A model generated the notes under the pieces. That model saw nothing but the letters and a program-made list of their open reading frames with translations, was not told where the DNA came from and made no database searches. Below, in pieces: positions 45,856-56,017 of a stretch of DNA of 64,000 bases. The translations under genes and the position numbers were made by a program. The DNA comes from Brasilonema sp. UFV-L1 (GTDB taxonomy: Bacteria > Cyanobacteriota > Cyanobacteriia > Cyanobacteriales > Nostocaceae): the NCBI RefSeq assembly GCF_012912105.1, contig NZ_QMEA01000002.1, forward strand, positions 84,179 through 148,178. The letters are read 5' to 3'. Within the stretch, counting starts at the first letter, position 1. Each line of letters opens with the position of its first letter.

Positions 45856-45960
45856 ACCACAAGATTAAAAAGTAAAAAGATAAATGATTCAAATACAAGA
45901 TTAGAGATAGAAGCTGAGTTAGATAGATGACAGAATTATTAAGACATCAGGGGTTTTCAC

Positions 45961-46248
45961 ATGCATGTGATTACTCGTAAACGACTTAATGAATTTGCCA
46001 AACTCCATCCAGATACAGAGAACGCTTTGGCTCAATGGTATCGATTAGTGAAGCAAAATCAGTTTACCTCATTTGTGGAACTCCGTGAAATATTTCCATC
46101 AGCAGATCAAGTCGGGAAATTGACTGTGTTTAACATTGGCGGCAACAAAGTTCGACTCATCGCCGCAATTCACTACAACCGTCAAAAAGTCTATATCCGG
46201 GCTGTGTTAACGCATTCAGAATACGATGAAGGAAAGTGGAAAGAATAA
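45961..46248 (+). CDS. HigB-like mRNA interferase toxin
   Basis: 95 residues: MHVITRKRLNEFAKLHPDTENALAQWYRLVKQ, VGKLTVFNIGGNKVRLIAAIHYNRQKVYIRAVLTHSEYDEGKW. This is the HigB (type II, RelE-fold) pattern including the late HSEYDxGxW motif. Toxin-first gene order is usual for higBA. Its stop shares one base with the next ATG (TAATG). Confidence 0.92.
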   Translation: MHVITRKRLNEFAKLHPDTENALAQWYRLVKQNQFTSFVELREIFPSADQVGKLTVFNIGGNKVRLIAAIHYNRQKVYIRAVLTHSEYDEGKWKE

Positions 46249-46481
46249 TGCAAAGTTTCAACCTCGATCAAACTATCACTGCTTGGTCATCAATTGCCGA
46301 AAACGTCTTTGTTCCTCACACTGAGGAGGAATATGATCGCTTGGTCGAAATGCTTGATCGCCTTATTGATCAAGTTGGTGAAGATGAAAGCCACCCGCTG
46401 GCGTCTTTAATGGAAGTTATCGGTGTCTTAATTGAAAACTATGAAACTGAACACATTCCTGAGTTAGAGGCGATCTCTTAA
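46248..46481 (+). CDS. HigA-like antitoxin lacking the usual HTH part
   Basis: 77 residues from the ATG at 46248. PHTEEEYDRLVEMLDRLIDQVGEDESHPLASLMEVIGVLIENYETEHIPE is the N-terminal region of this HigA group, which is normally followed by a helix-turn-helix DNA-binding domain. Here the protein stops at ELEAIS, and the next 360 bp do not encode the missing domain in any frame I can read. It may be a truncated antitoxin that neutralises but cannot repress. Coupled to the toxin by TAATG. Confidence 0.8.
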   Translation: MQSFNLDQTITAWSSIAENVFVPHTEEEYDRLVEMLDRLIDQVGEDESHPLASLMEVIGVLIENYETEHIPELEAIS

Positions 46482-46714
46482 CTTCATCCAGTATGAATAT
46501 GCAGTGGCGTGTTGCCTGTGCGAAGGCGATCGCCACAACAGGTTACTCCTTGTGCGTCTCACACACAATCGCTAAATGTTGTCGATTTAGGCGATGTATA
46601 CGACGGACTGCGCCAACACAGTTAAACTTGCTCTACGAAACTGATACTGTTTCAATTACAGACTCAATTAGGGTAAATATATGGACAATTTCCATCTGAT
46701 GTCCAAATAGGAAT

Positions 46715-46810
46715 ATTAGATGGAAAATTTCTGAATAACCACCCCGAATTAGGTAATTAGACGGAAACTTTTTGTATAGTATTCTAATCTAAGTATTAGA
46801 CGGAAAGTTT
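46715..46810 (+). promoter_or_regulatory. Three iterated ATTAGAYGGAAA motifs upstream of the TIR gene
   Basis: ATTAGATGGAAAATTT (46715), ATTAGACGGAAACTTT (46756) and ATTAGACGGAAAGTTT (46795) are spaced 41 and 39 bp, about four helical turns. A related ATCTAAATGGAG follows at about 46820, and an inverted AATTTCCATCTGAT at about 46688. The last full copy ends about 33 bp before the TIR start. Same-face iterons like these suggest a cooperative regulator site. 46482-46714 is otherwise gene-free. Confidence 0.65.
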
Positions 46811-46842
46811 CAGTTTAGTATCTAAATGGAGTATGCACATAA

Positions 46843-47718
46843 ATGACAGTAAGTGTATTTCTTAGCCACAACAAGGAAGACAAACCTTTTGTTAGGAAAC
46901 TTGCAAGAGATTTGGACAACCACGGCGTTAAAATTTGGCTTGATGAAGCTGAAATAAAAGTTGGAGAATCTTTAATAGAAAAAATCAGAAGTGGTTTGGA
47001 GAAAGTAGACTATGTTGCTGTTATTTTATCTCTAAATTCAATTGCTTCGTCTTGGGTACAGCGAGAAGTGGATGTAGCTATGAATCAAGAGATTATGGGG
47101 AAAAAAGTTAAAGTTCTTCCGATTATGTATCGGAAATGTGAATTACCGGGTTTTTTACTTGGTAAGTTGTATGTTGATTTTACCGAAGAGTCTCGGTATG
47201 AAGATGCTTTTGAAAAACTTGTGCGTAGTATTGAAGTTGTGTTTAATAAAAATGCTCTTGAAAGCAATCTTACTGGTGCTACCTTGGGGCAAGCATTGAA
47301 CAAAGCTGCGATAATAAATCTTCCTATATTTAGGAAGCCATTTCACAGACCATTCCAATATATAGGTATGAGCATTGCCTTCGCCTCAACTGCTGTGGGG
47401 CAAGAACCGAATGAAATCGGCAATATAATTATTGATAATGATGATTGTCATATGCTCCTTGAAGCTGAGGGTAATTTCATCAGTTATGTTGAAATTGATC
47501 TGAAGAAAACAGCACCTTATTTGCAAACACAAGAGTTTGACTCAGTACCAATACTTGGCTCGCTTAGTATAAATCCGTCTGAACTAGAACTTGTACGAAA
47601 GCAGACACACTTCCACACTTATTATGATCATAGAAAAAAGCTAAAAATAAGTGTTTCTTGTTTATATGATCAAGCTCCTTTAACGGTAGGCTTTAGTGCA
47701 AAATACTATGGAATGTAA
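46843..47718 (+). CDS. TIR-domain protein of the nifD element
   Basis: 291 residues. TIR domain ~1-130: VSVFLSHNKEDKPFVRKLARDLDNHGVKIWLDEAEIKVGESL, then VDYVAVILSLNSIASSWVQREVDVAM with the conserved Glu in WVQRE, and KVLPIMYRKCELPGFL. Bacterial TIR domains of this kind often hydrolyse NAD+ in antiphage systems. The C-terminal ~160 residues (ATLGQALNKAAIINLPIFRKPFHRPFQYIGMSIAF...) have no family I recognise; they are rich in strands, with no membrane segment. A defence role is inferred. Confidence 0.85.
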   Translation: MTVSVFLSHNKEDKPFVRKLARDLDNHGVKIWLDEAEIKVGESLIEKIRSGLEKVDYVAVILSLNSIASSWVQREVDVAMNQEIMGKKVKVLPIMYRKCELPGFLLGKLYVDFTEESRYEDAFEKLVRSIEVVFNKNALESNLTGATLGQALNKAAIINLPIFRKPFHRPFQYIGMSIAFASTAVGQEPNEIGNIIIDNDDCHMLLEAEGNFISYVEIDLKKTAPYLQTQEFDSVPILGSLSINPSELELVRKQTHFHTYYDHRKKLKISVSCLYDQAPLTVGFSAKYYGM

Positions 47719-47903
47719 AATGGAGATTTGTTTGAATGTCCATCACTTTATTTAATCTAAAAAAATCTCATTTAAAATAGTCTTTTTTTGTACAGTTTTT
47801 CTTTGAGCAAAATGCAAGCAAAATCTTAAAACCAGACAAAATAAGAGTTGTATTGTCTGAAGTATAAAAACAGATTGTTTCCAGATAATCCTAAAACTCG
47901 CAT

Positions 47904-47911
47904 TTAGGCTA
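47904..47911. repeat. TTAGGCTA motif near the right end of the nifD element
   Basis: Same 8-mer as at 41683-41690, 72 bp inside the right core site. The surrounding ATTTAGGCTAGAAATAGA also resembles TTTTAGGCTAAATATAGG on the left. Confidence 0.4.
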
Positions 47912-47930
47912 GAAATAGACTCTTTTGCCT

Positions 47931-49370
47931 CTAATAATTAAAAAAGCTTGCTTTACCTGACTTCCAACCCCAGTTACCAAGTCCGGAGTAATCCCAAGAG
48001 TGCATTTGACGGAAAGGAAGACCCATTTTTTGGAAAACGTACTTCTCTTTCACACCAGAGGCGATGAGGTCGGGCTTGAGTGCTTTAACAAACTCCTCAA
48101 ACTCGTAAGCAGTAACGTCATCGAAAACGATAGTACCGTGTTCAATATAGTGAGTGGTACGTTTGTAGTCGTCGTTATGAGCAAACTCATAACCAGTACC
48201 AATCATTCTCATTCCTAAATCTTGGAACGCGGGGACAACGTGACGAGGACGCAAACCACCAACCATCATGGCAACTGTTTTGCCTTCCAAGCCTGGACGA
48301 TATTTAGCAATGATTTCATCCATGACTGGCTGATACTTGGCGATAATCTTCTCAGCGTTTTCTTGGATTTTTGAGTCAAATTTAGAAGCGATTTCCCGTA
48401 AGGATTCAGCAATCTTGGTAGGACCAAAGAAGTTGTATTCCAACCAGGGTATACCGTAAGCTTCTTCCATGTGACGGCTGATGTAGTTCATCGACCGATA
48501 ACAGTGAATCAGGTTCATCTTCACATTCGGTGTCTGCATCATCTCATTAATGGTGCCATCACCAGACCACTGGGCGACTACGCGCAAGCCAAGTTCTTCT
48601 AATAGAATGCGGCTAGCCCAAGCATCACCACCGATGTTGTAATCACCAATAATTGCGACATCGTAAGGAGTAGACTCGAATTGAAGCTTGCCTTCTTTTC
48701 TTTCTTTGTCGGATCTGCTAAACACCCAGTCACGAACCATGTCGTTAGCAATGTGGTGACCTAGAGATTGGGAAACACCCCGGAAACCTTCGCAACGCAC
48801 GGGTACAACGGGCTTGTCAATCTCTTTCGCTGCTTTCTTAGCTACAGCTTCAATGTCATCTCCAATCAGACCGACAGGACATTCAGATTGAATTGAAACA
48901 CCACGGCTGAGGGGGAAGAGTACTTCGAGTTCTTCGATTAGTTTTAAGAGTTTTTTGTCACCGCCGAAGACGATATCTCGTTCTTGGAAGTCCGAGGTGA
49001 AGTGCATGGTGCCAAAGGAGTCAACACCTGTAGTGCCGATGTAGTAGTTACGACGACCAGACCAAGACCAGTAACCGCAACCAACAGGTCCGTGGCTGAT
49101 GTGAATCATGTCCTTGATTGGACCCCAAACCACACCTTTAGAACCAGCGTAAGCACAGCCACGAGCAGTCATTACACCAGGAAGGGATTTGATGTTGGAC
49201 TTAACGCCGCAATCGCTTTTACCTTCTTCGTATACGTTTAGGTGCTTTTCCCGCTTTTTCTTAGCTTTCTCGGGGTAAGCTTCTAAAACTTCCTTAATGA
49301 GTTCTTTCCTTTGTTCTATGACCGCTTTTGGGTCTTCCGGAGAAGTTTTTTTGTCATCTATAAATGTCAT
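47931..49370 (-). CDS. nifD: nifD, 5' part (nitrogenase MoFe protein alpha chain), interrupted
   Basis: The unrearranged frame is 479 codons. Codons 1-463 are true NifD: P-cluster cysteines in [23 protein letters not shown] and [11 protein letters not shown], the FeMo-co Cys region [14 protein letters not shown], and the FeMo-co His in [11 protein letters not shown]. Then the frame enters the element and adds 16 foreign residues ([16 protein letters not shown]). Crossover within GGATTACTCCGG replaces these with the normal 45-residue end (3' part at 41444). nifH lies about 130 bp upstream. Confidence 0.97.
   Translation of the reverse strand: MTFIDDKKTSPEDPKAVIEQRKELIKEVLEAYPEKAKKKREKHLNVYEEGKSDCGVKSNIKSLPGVMTARGCAYAGSKGVVWGPIKDMIHISHGPVGCGYWSWSGRRNYYIGTTGVDSFGTMHFTSDFQERDIVFGGDKKLLKLIEELEVLFPLSRGVSIQSECPVGLIGDDIEAVAKKAAKEIDKPVVPVRCEGFRGVSQSLGHHIANDMVRDWVFSRSDKERKEGKLQFESTPYDVAIIGDYNIGGDAWASRILLEELGLRVVAQWSGDGTINEMMQTPNVKMNLIHCYRSMNYISRHMEEAYGIPWLEYNFFGPTKIAESLREIASKFDSKIQENAEKIIAKYQPVMDEIIAKYRPGLEGKTVAMMVGGLRPRHVVPAFQDLGMRMIGTGYEFAHNDDYKRTTHYIEHGTIVFDDVTAYEFEEFVKALKPDLIASGVKEKYVFQKMGLPFRQMHSWDYSGLGNWGWKSGKASFFNY
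47983..47994. repeat. Right core site (direct repeat CCGGAGTAATCC)
   Basis: Partner of 41583-41594. The join after excision reads, in NifD sense, TCTTGGGATTACTCCGGTCC, encoding SWDYSGP. Confidence 0.96.
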
Positions 49371-49470
49371 AGTGTTCCTTACTGGCGAATTACTGCTGAG
49401 GAGAAAAGATTAAGAGTGAAGATTGAAGAGTGAAGTATTTCTATTTCATTCTTTATTCTTCTTTCTTCAA

Positions 49471-49491
49471 AGGTGGGCAAGCAGCCCACCT
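49471..49491. terminator. Hairpin in the nifH-nifD spacer
   Basis: Stem AGGTGGGC / GCCCACCT with a short loop, just downstream of the nifH stop. No U run follows, so it is more likely an mRNA-stabilising or processing structure that keeps nifH transcript abundant than a full terminator. Confidence 0.6.
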
Positions 49492-49502
49492 CAGGGCGTT
49501 GC

Positions 49503-50704
<1,202 letters not shown>

Positions 50705-51061
50705 TCACTTGTTCAAAATAGTGCCCTTCAAACTTTCGACGCGACCAACTGCAGCGTTTGTGTCTTCTGATGACACTCCACGCGCAGCTAGTGCCTCACT
50801 CAGGTACCTTGCAATAGCATCGAAGTGTTGTTGCTGTAGATTCATACCTGTGTGTGTTGCGTCCATGGAGCGACCCTTGTATTGGTCTGGACCGTCAAAA
50901 ATCTTGGCGAAGAAATCCACTTGTTTTTGACGTTGCTTGTCCATGTTGGTATTGGCGAAAAACTTACTGAGGGTGTTGTCAGCCATGACGCGTTTGTAGA
51001 ATTCATCCACTACTTGCTCAAGACCCTGTTGTCCACCAAGTTTGTCGAATAATGTGCTCAT
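50705..51061 (-). CDS. glbN: Cyanoglobin (group I truncated haemoglobin)
   Basis: 118 residues. MSTLFDKLGGQQGLEQVVDEFYKRV, the FDGPDQYKGRSM loop, and the haem-binding His region ATHTGMNLQQQHFDAIARYL match GlbN. As established for Nostoc commune, glbN lies between nifU and nifH. There it is a high-affinity oxygen-binding protein made under nitrogen starvation, possibly supplying or scavenging oxygen near membranes. AAAGGA precedes the ATG. Confidence 0.94.
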   Translation of the reverse strand: MSTLFDKLGGQQGLEQVVDEFYKRVMADNTLSKFFANTNMDKQRQKQVDFFAKIFDGPDQYKGRSMDATHTGMNLQQQHFDAIARYLSEALAARGVSSEDTNAAVGRVESLKGTILNK

Positions 51062-51271
51062 ATCCTTTTCCTTTGAAGCGAGTTGGTTGGATAATGAAAT
51101 TCGCGCTCTTAGCTAAAAACTTTCACTTGTGTGCTCTTAACCAGTGAATTTAGCTGTCCGTTGTTAGTAGGACTCAAGCATTGATAGGAAGGAAAACAAT
51201 GATATGAGTCAAATCCTACTTAGTGTTTCAGGGTAATGCATACTAGGGTATATTTGTAAAGTGCGTAAGTT

Positions 51272-52174
51272 TTAAAGCAACGATGGCTCAACTGCTTCTA
51301 CGACAAGGTCTTTGCTTACGCGATCGCGTAATCTAGATTCAATTGCAATCTTGAGTGTTGCTGTGCTAGCAGAACATGAACCGCAAGCACCTTGTAGCAC
51401 AACTTTCACACAATCGCCATCTACGTCGTATAGTTCTACGTCTCCTCCATCAGCGATCAGAACAGGTCTGACTTCTTCATCTAAAACTTTTTGAATTAGT
51501 GCAATTTTCTGCACAGGTGTCAGCAGTTTTTTGGCTTGCTGACTGGTCGTGTTCTTTTTCAAAGTACTGACAGAAGCTGCAGATTCTTTACGCACAGATG
51601 CTATGATATCATCAATCGTTGCCAGACAAGAACCGCATCCGCCACCAGCTTTGATATAATTTGTGACTTCTTCAGCAGTGGTGAGGTCATTTTCCAGAAT
51701 CACACGCCGGATTTTTGCATCACTGATGCCGAAGCAAGTGCAAACTAGCGCTCCTTCATCATCATCTTCATGAACTTCGTGAGCAATGCCTCGGTAATTA
51801 TAAATAGCTGCTTCTAGGGCTTCTTGTCCCATCACCGAGCAATGCATCTTTGCTTGTGGTAATCCACCGAGATAGTTAGCAATATCTTTGTTGCTGATTT
51901 TGAGGGCTTCGTCTAGGGTTGAACCTCTGATTAAATCTACCAGAGCCTCAGATGATGCGATCGCACTCGTACAGCCAAATGTTTGATAACGAGCATCGAG
52001 GATTTTTTCAGTTGTTTCCTCAACTTTAAGGTGTAATCTCAGAGCATCTCCACAAGCAATGCTACCGACTTCTCCAACAGCAATTTTGATTCCAGGTTCT
52101 CTAGAGTCTTCAAACACCCCTTGATTTTTGGGATTGTAGAAGAGATCCATGACTTTATCTGTATAGTCCCACAT
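51272..52174 (-). CDS. nifU: NifU, nitrogenase Fe-S cluster scaffold
   Basis: 300 residues with the full three-part layout: IscU-like N domain (~1-125; cysteines in SIACGDALRL, TFGCTSAIAS, KMHCSVMG), central [2Fe-2S] domain (VCTCFGISDAKIRRV ... GGGCGSCLATID) and C-terminal Nfu domain with CGSC in LQGACGSCSAST. It builds clusters with sulfur from NifS and gives them to NifH and NifB. Confidence 0.97.
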   Translation of the reverse strand: MWDYTDKVMDLFYNPKNQGVFEDSREPGIKIAVGEVGSIACGDALRLHLKVEETTEKILDARYQTFGCTSAIASSEALVDLIRGSTLDEALKISNKDIANYLGGLPQAKMHCSVMGQEALEAAIYNYRGIAHEVHEDDDEGALVCTCFGISDAKIRRVILENDLTTAEEVTNYIKAGGGCGSCLATIDDIIASVRKESAASVSTLKKNTTSQQAKKLLTPVQKIALIQKVLDEEVRPVLIADGGDVELYDVDGDCVKVVLQGACGSCSASTATLKIAIESRLRDRVSKDLVVEAVEPSLL

Positions 52175-52331
52175 AGCCGATTTCAGATTCCAGATTTTGA
52201 AATTTGAATTGAGTCATAAAAATAAAAAATTTGGGGATTAGGGAGAGAAAACCCTCCGGGTTCGCCAGTCGCCTGCGGAGGGAAACCCTCCCGCAGCGCT
52301 GGTCTCACTTTCTTCGTCTCCCTTATCTTTC

Positions 52332-53546
52332 TTATCTCCCTGCCCCAAGCACTGCTTTTTCCTGTTGTTGCAGCCAAAGCGCATTATCACTTTTGAAGGG
52401 CGAGAGTGTACGCAAATGTTCCACAATAGAGGGCATCACTGCGAGAACTGCATCAATTTCGGCTTCTGTGGTGTAACGACAAAGGCTGAAGCGGATGGAA
52501 CCATGTAAAATGGTGTAGGGTAAGCCCATTGCTCGTAGAACATGAGAGGGTTCCAAAGACCCAGAACTGCAGGCAGAACCGGATGACGCACAAATACCGT
52601 ACTTGTTTAAAGAGAGTAGAATCGCTTCACCTTCGATATACTTGAAGCCAATATTGGTGGTGTTTGGCAATCTCTGTGTGATGTCACCGTTGACTTCGCA
52701 GTCGGGAATTGTGGTGATGAGGGTTTGTTCTAGGCGATCGCGTAAACGCTTTTCTCTAGTTGTCGCTTCTTCTAGATGTAATAATTCTAGTTCAGCTGCT
52801 TTGCCTAAAGCAACAACTCCTGCAACATTTTCTGTTCCTGCTCTTCTTCCACGTTGTTGTCCTCCGCCAATCAGCATGGGACGAAACCGAACTCCGCGCC
52901 GCACGTATAATGCGCCAATTCCTTTAGGTGCATGAATTTTATGACCGGACAGAGTTAGCATATCAATGGTGCTCGTCTTCATATTCATGGGGATTTTCCC
53001 CACTGCTTGCACCGCATCAACGTGAAAGAGTGCGCCACTTTCTTTGACGCGCAAACCAATTTGTTCAATTGGGAAAATCACGCCGGTTTCGTTATTAGCA
53101 TACATAATCGTCACTAGGGCTGTATTGCCTGTCAATGAGGCTTCCAGTTCATTCAAATCCAATTGCCCTTGACGATTTACTGAAAGATAGGTGACAGAAT
53201 AACCTTGGGTTTCCAACTGTTTGCACAAATTCAGCACCGCTGGGTGTTCGACTTGTGTCGTGATGATGTGTCGCTTTTCGCTTTGTGCTAACAGTGCAGC
53301 GCGAATAGCAGCGTTATCTCCCTCAGTTCCTCCACTGGTAAAGATAATTTCTGATTCATCGGCACCTAAGAGGGCGGCTACTTGTTCTTGTGCAAGTCTT
53401 ACCGCTTTACCGACTTGCCCACCAAAAGTGTGCATACTGGAGGGATTGCCGTAATACTCGCTGAAGTAGGGCAGCATAGCCTCTACAACTGCTGGATCTA
53501 CCTTGGTAGTGGCATTATTGTCTAGATATATGCAGTCTTTGTGCAT
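52332..53546 (-). CDS. nifS: Cysteine desulfurase NifS
   Basis: 404 residues from the ATG at 53546 (an in-frame TTG at 53555 is the alternative). IYLDNNATTKVDPAV opening, the PLP-Lys in TLSGHKIHAPKGIGALYV, and the catalytic Cys loop SSGSACSSGSLEPSHVL. It removes sulfur from cysteine for NifU. The spacer to nifU (~155 bp) holds a GC-rich dispersed repeat (GTCGCCTGCGGAGGGAAACC). Confidence 0.96.
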   Translation of the reverse strand: MHKDCIYLDNNATTKVDPAVVEAMLPYFSEYYGNPSSMHTFGGQVGKAVRLAQEQVAALLGADESEIIFTSGGTEGDNAAIRAALLAQSEKRHIITTQVEHPAVLNLCKQLETQGYSVTYLSVNRQGQLDLNELEASLTGNTALVTIMYANNETGVIFPIEQIGLRVKESGALFHVDAVQAVGKIPMNMKTSTIDMLTLSGHKIHAPKGIGALYVRRGVRFRPMLIGGGQQRGRRAGTENVAGVVALGKAAELELLHLEEATTREKRLRDRLEQTLITTIPDCEVNGDITQRLPNTTNIGFKYIEGEAILLSLNKYGICASSGSACSSGSLEPSHVLRAMGLPYTILHGSIRFSLCRYTTEAEIDAVLAVMPSIVEHLRTLSPFKSDNALWLQQQEKAVLGAGR

Positions 53547-53657
53547 TGCTTCCAATCTGATTTGACTACTATCAAGAATTTATAAAACGTGTCAGTTTAA
53601 CAGTAAACAGTTATCAATTATCAATTGTTTACTGATAACTGTGTACTGTGTACTGGT

Positions 53658-54005
53658 TCAAGCTTTTACTCCCGACGCTTTTGTTTTCTGTATTTGCTCA
53701 GAAAATTTTTGGGAATAAAAGTTAAACCAGTTGTCCCAATAGTTTTGTTTTTTTGTTAGTTTTGTTACGAGTTTATTGTAAGTGGCAAACCAAGACTCCC
53801 AGTAATCCCCACGTTGTTTGACGCAACCATCGCAGGTGGGACAACCAGCTACACACTGAGGGACACTGTAAGCAGTACCATCACAGTTTGTGCAGAGGTT
53901 AGGGTCAATCCAGTGGTGACCATCAACTATCTTGACTGCGCCAGTGGGACAGGCTGAAAGACATAATTTGCAGGAAATGCACTTGCTGGTAATTTCATAA
54001 GCCAT
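53658..54005 (-). CDS. fdxN: Bacterial-type 2[4Fe-4S] ferredoxin of the nif cluster
   Basis: 115 residues. Cluster cysteines: CISCKLCLSACPTGAV and CTNCDGTAYSVPQCVAGCPTCDGC. The C-terminal extension (WESWFATYNKLVTKLTKKQNYWDNWFNFY) is typical of cyanobacterial FdxN. In Anabaena this gene is split by the fdxN excision element; here it is continuous. It probably supplies electrons for NifB or cofactor assembly. Confidence 0.95.
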   Translation of the reverse strand: MAYEITSKCISCKLCLSACPTGAVKIVDGHHWIDPNLCTNCDGTAYSVPQCVAGCPTCDGCVKQRGDYWESWFATYNKLVTKLTKKQNYWDNWFNFYSQKFSEQIQKTKASGVKA

Positions 54006-54157
54006 AATTATTCCCCTTACTATCTTAGAAATTGTGGATTGGGAATTGGATTCTGGGTAATGGGGAAGAGGAAAAGTGAAAAGTTAAAAGTTAAAAATTC
54101 GTCTGACTTTTAACTTTTGACTTTTGACCTTTCACTCAAGGGCATGCTTTTGACGTT

Positions 54158-55624
54158 TTACTTCCCTTGTTCCTTCACATATTGCTGGTAAAATTCCAAA
54201 GCAACCGTCTCAATCACATCGTAGGATTCAACTGTCTGAATTCCGAGTTTATGCAATTTTTCCTTGGGACTGTCACCAATCTTGGAAACTAACACCGCTT
54301 TGCAATCAGCGATTGTTTGAATGATATTCTCTAGAGTGGCTTTCTCGCCGTATCCGCCTTGGCAATAATGATCAACTTTACGATGTCCAACAAAAGAAAC
54401 TTTATTGGCATCAACTTCATAAATCTGAAATTCCTTGGCATGACCAAAGTGTTGGTTAACCAATCCGCCGCCTTTTGTTGCGACTGCAACTAAGATTTTT
54501 GGACTGTTTTCTACAGATGCGCCATTGGTTGTTTCGACCGCAGAGAGAGCTTTTTCTTTGGCTACTTTCAGTTCTTCTTTAAACTTCTCAATGCCTGCAT
54601 GAACTTCTTGGCGTTGTTCTAAGTCATATTCTGGAGTCATTTCCATGAATTTAGCCTTAGTAAACTCCTGGCTGCGGTCTTCACCCAAAAGACCGACTGC
54701 ATCAGCACGACACTGACGGCAATGACGCATCATCTTCATGTTACCAGCGCAATTATCTTGCACAACCTTAAGTTCTTTTGGTGTGGGACCGCGCTGACCA
54801 GTCAATCCAAAGTGGGTGCCGTGTTCTGGTGCGGAAATCAGCGGCATGATATTGTGAAGAAATGCACCTTTAGAGCGAATAACTTTGTTGACCTTTATCA
54901 AGTGCTCATCATTAATCCCCGGAATCATCACCGAGTTGACTTTGCATAGGATGTCGGCTTCCTTGAGGGCTTGTAATCCTTCCATCTGCTTTTCGTGGAG
55001 AATTTTTACCCCTTCAATACCTCTGTAGCGCTTGCGCTTGTAGTGAACCCAAGGATAAATTTTTGCTCCAATTTCTGGGTCTACCATGTTAATGGTAATT
55101 GTAACGTGGTCTATGTTGAGTTGTTTAATGCGGTCAACATACTCCGGTAGCATTAAACCGTTAGTTGACAGACAAAGCTTGATATCTGGTGCTTTTTCTG
55201 CAATCAATTCAAAAGTGCGGAAAGTTTTTTCAGGATTTGCTAGTGGATCGCCAGGACCTGCAATTCCTAAAACGGTCAATTGAGGAATTTTGCCTGCAAT
55301 CACCAAAGCTTTATGTGCTGCTTCCTCTGGAGTCAGTAATTCGCTCACCACTCCAGGACGACTCTCATTAGCGCAGTCGTATTTACGATTACAATAGTTA
55401 CATTGAATGTTGCAAGCAGGGGCGACAGCAACGTGCAACCTCGCATAATGGTGATGAGCTTCTTCACTGTAACAAGGATGCTGAGCAATACGTTGTTTCA
55501 GCTTTTCGTCCATTTCCACAGTGGCGCTGCTATCGCTGTTGCATCCGCCGCAACCACTGGATTTTGCTTTGGTTGGAGTGGATTCTGTAACTAGAGGGGT
55601 AACGAGTCCTGTAGACTGTGTCAT
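54158..55624 (-). CDS. nifB: NifB, FeMo-cofactor biosynthesis radical-SAM enzyme
   Basis: 488 residues. The radical-SAM cysteines are in [17 protein letters not shown]. An accessory cluster Cys pair is [19 protein letters not shown]. The C-terminal NifX-like carrier domain starts about residue 375 ([30 protein letters not shown]). The N-terminal [11 protein letters not shown] is typical. It fuses two [4Fe-4S] clusters with a carbide to make NifB-co. First gene of the large minus-strand nif cluster. Confidence 0.97.
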   Translation of the reverse strand: MTQSTGLVTPLVTESTPTKAKSSGCGGCNSDSSATVEMDEKLKQRIAQHPCYSEEAHHHYARLHVAVAPACNIQCNYCNRKYDCANESRPGVVSELLTPEEAAHKALVIAGKIPQLTVLGIAGPGDPLANPEKTFRTFELIAEKAPDIKLCLSTNGLMLPEYVDRIKQLNIDHVTITINMVDPEIGAKIYPWVHYKRKRYRGIEGVKILHEKQMEGLQALKEADILCKVNSVMIPGINDEHLIKVNKVIRSKGAFLHNIMPLISAPEHGTHFGLTGQRGPTPKELKVVQDNCAGNMKMMRHCRQCRADAVGLLGEDRSQEFTKAKFMEMTPEYDLEQRQEVHAGIEKFKEELKVAKEKALSAVETTNGASVENSPKILVAVATKGGGLVNQHFGHAKEFQIYEVDANKVSFVGHRKVDHYCQGGYGEKATLENIIQTIADCKAVLVSKIGDSPKEKLHKLGIQTVESYDVIETVALEFYQQYVKEQGK

Positions 55625-56017
55625 TGAATTTCGTATGGTCAGGTACTAACGTTGCCACCGTGGAAGATGCCATAGCCACTCTGTTGAGCTAAGAATGGAA
55701 GCCGCGTCTTGTACTGGCGCTCTGTACCCAAGTTTTTAAAGGCTGGTGTGTGTCAACGCTCTTCAACTTGAAGGAAATTTGCGCGTAAAGGCGCGACTTC
55801 TGTTCACAGGGGCATGGTGCTATCTCATCCCTCCACTCACTCCGAAGCGCTGTTTTTATTTGCGCTTTGAGTGTTGGCGATATAAGTTTTATATCAGTTG
55901 TCTTGAATAAGGGCAGCGCTTGTGCTATGGATAGAATTTATTAGATTGATTAGATTTGTACTCAATATTAAAAACCTTTACCCTTTAAGCATTTGAGGAT
56001 TCATAAAATTTTTTTCT

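Larger units (their letters stand above)
41583..47994. mobile_element. 6.4-kb nifD excision element (XisA type)
   Basis: Direct 12-bp repeats exactly 6,400 bp apart bound DNA that splits nifD. The element encodes XisA immediately inside the left end. It is much shorter than the ~11-kb Anabaena element. Cargo in order: xisA, nucleotidyltransferase, PIN toxin and antitoxin (minus), unknown 192-residue protein, HigB-like toxin and antitoxin, TIR-domain protein. In Anabaena the equivalent is excised during heterocyst differentiation as a circle; the same is expected here. Confidence 0.95.

Noticed and set aside
53658..54005. Possible fdxN excision element as in Anabaena
   Set aside because: The ferredoxin frame is continuous with all cluster cysteines, so no element is present here.
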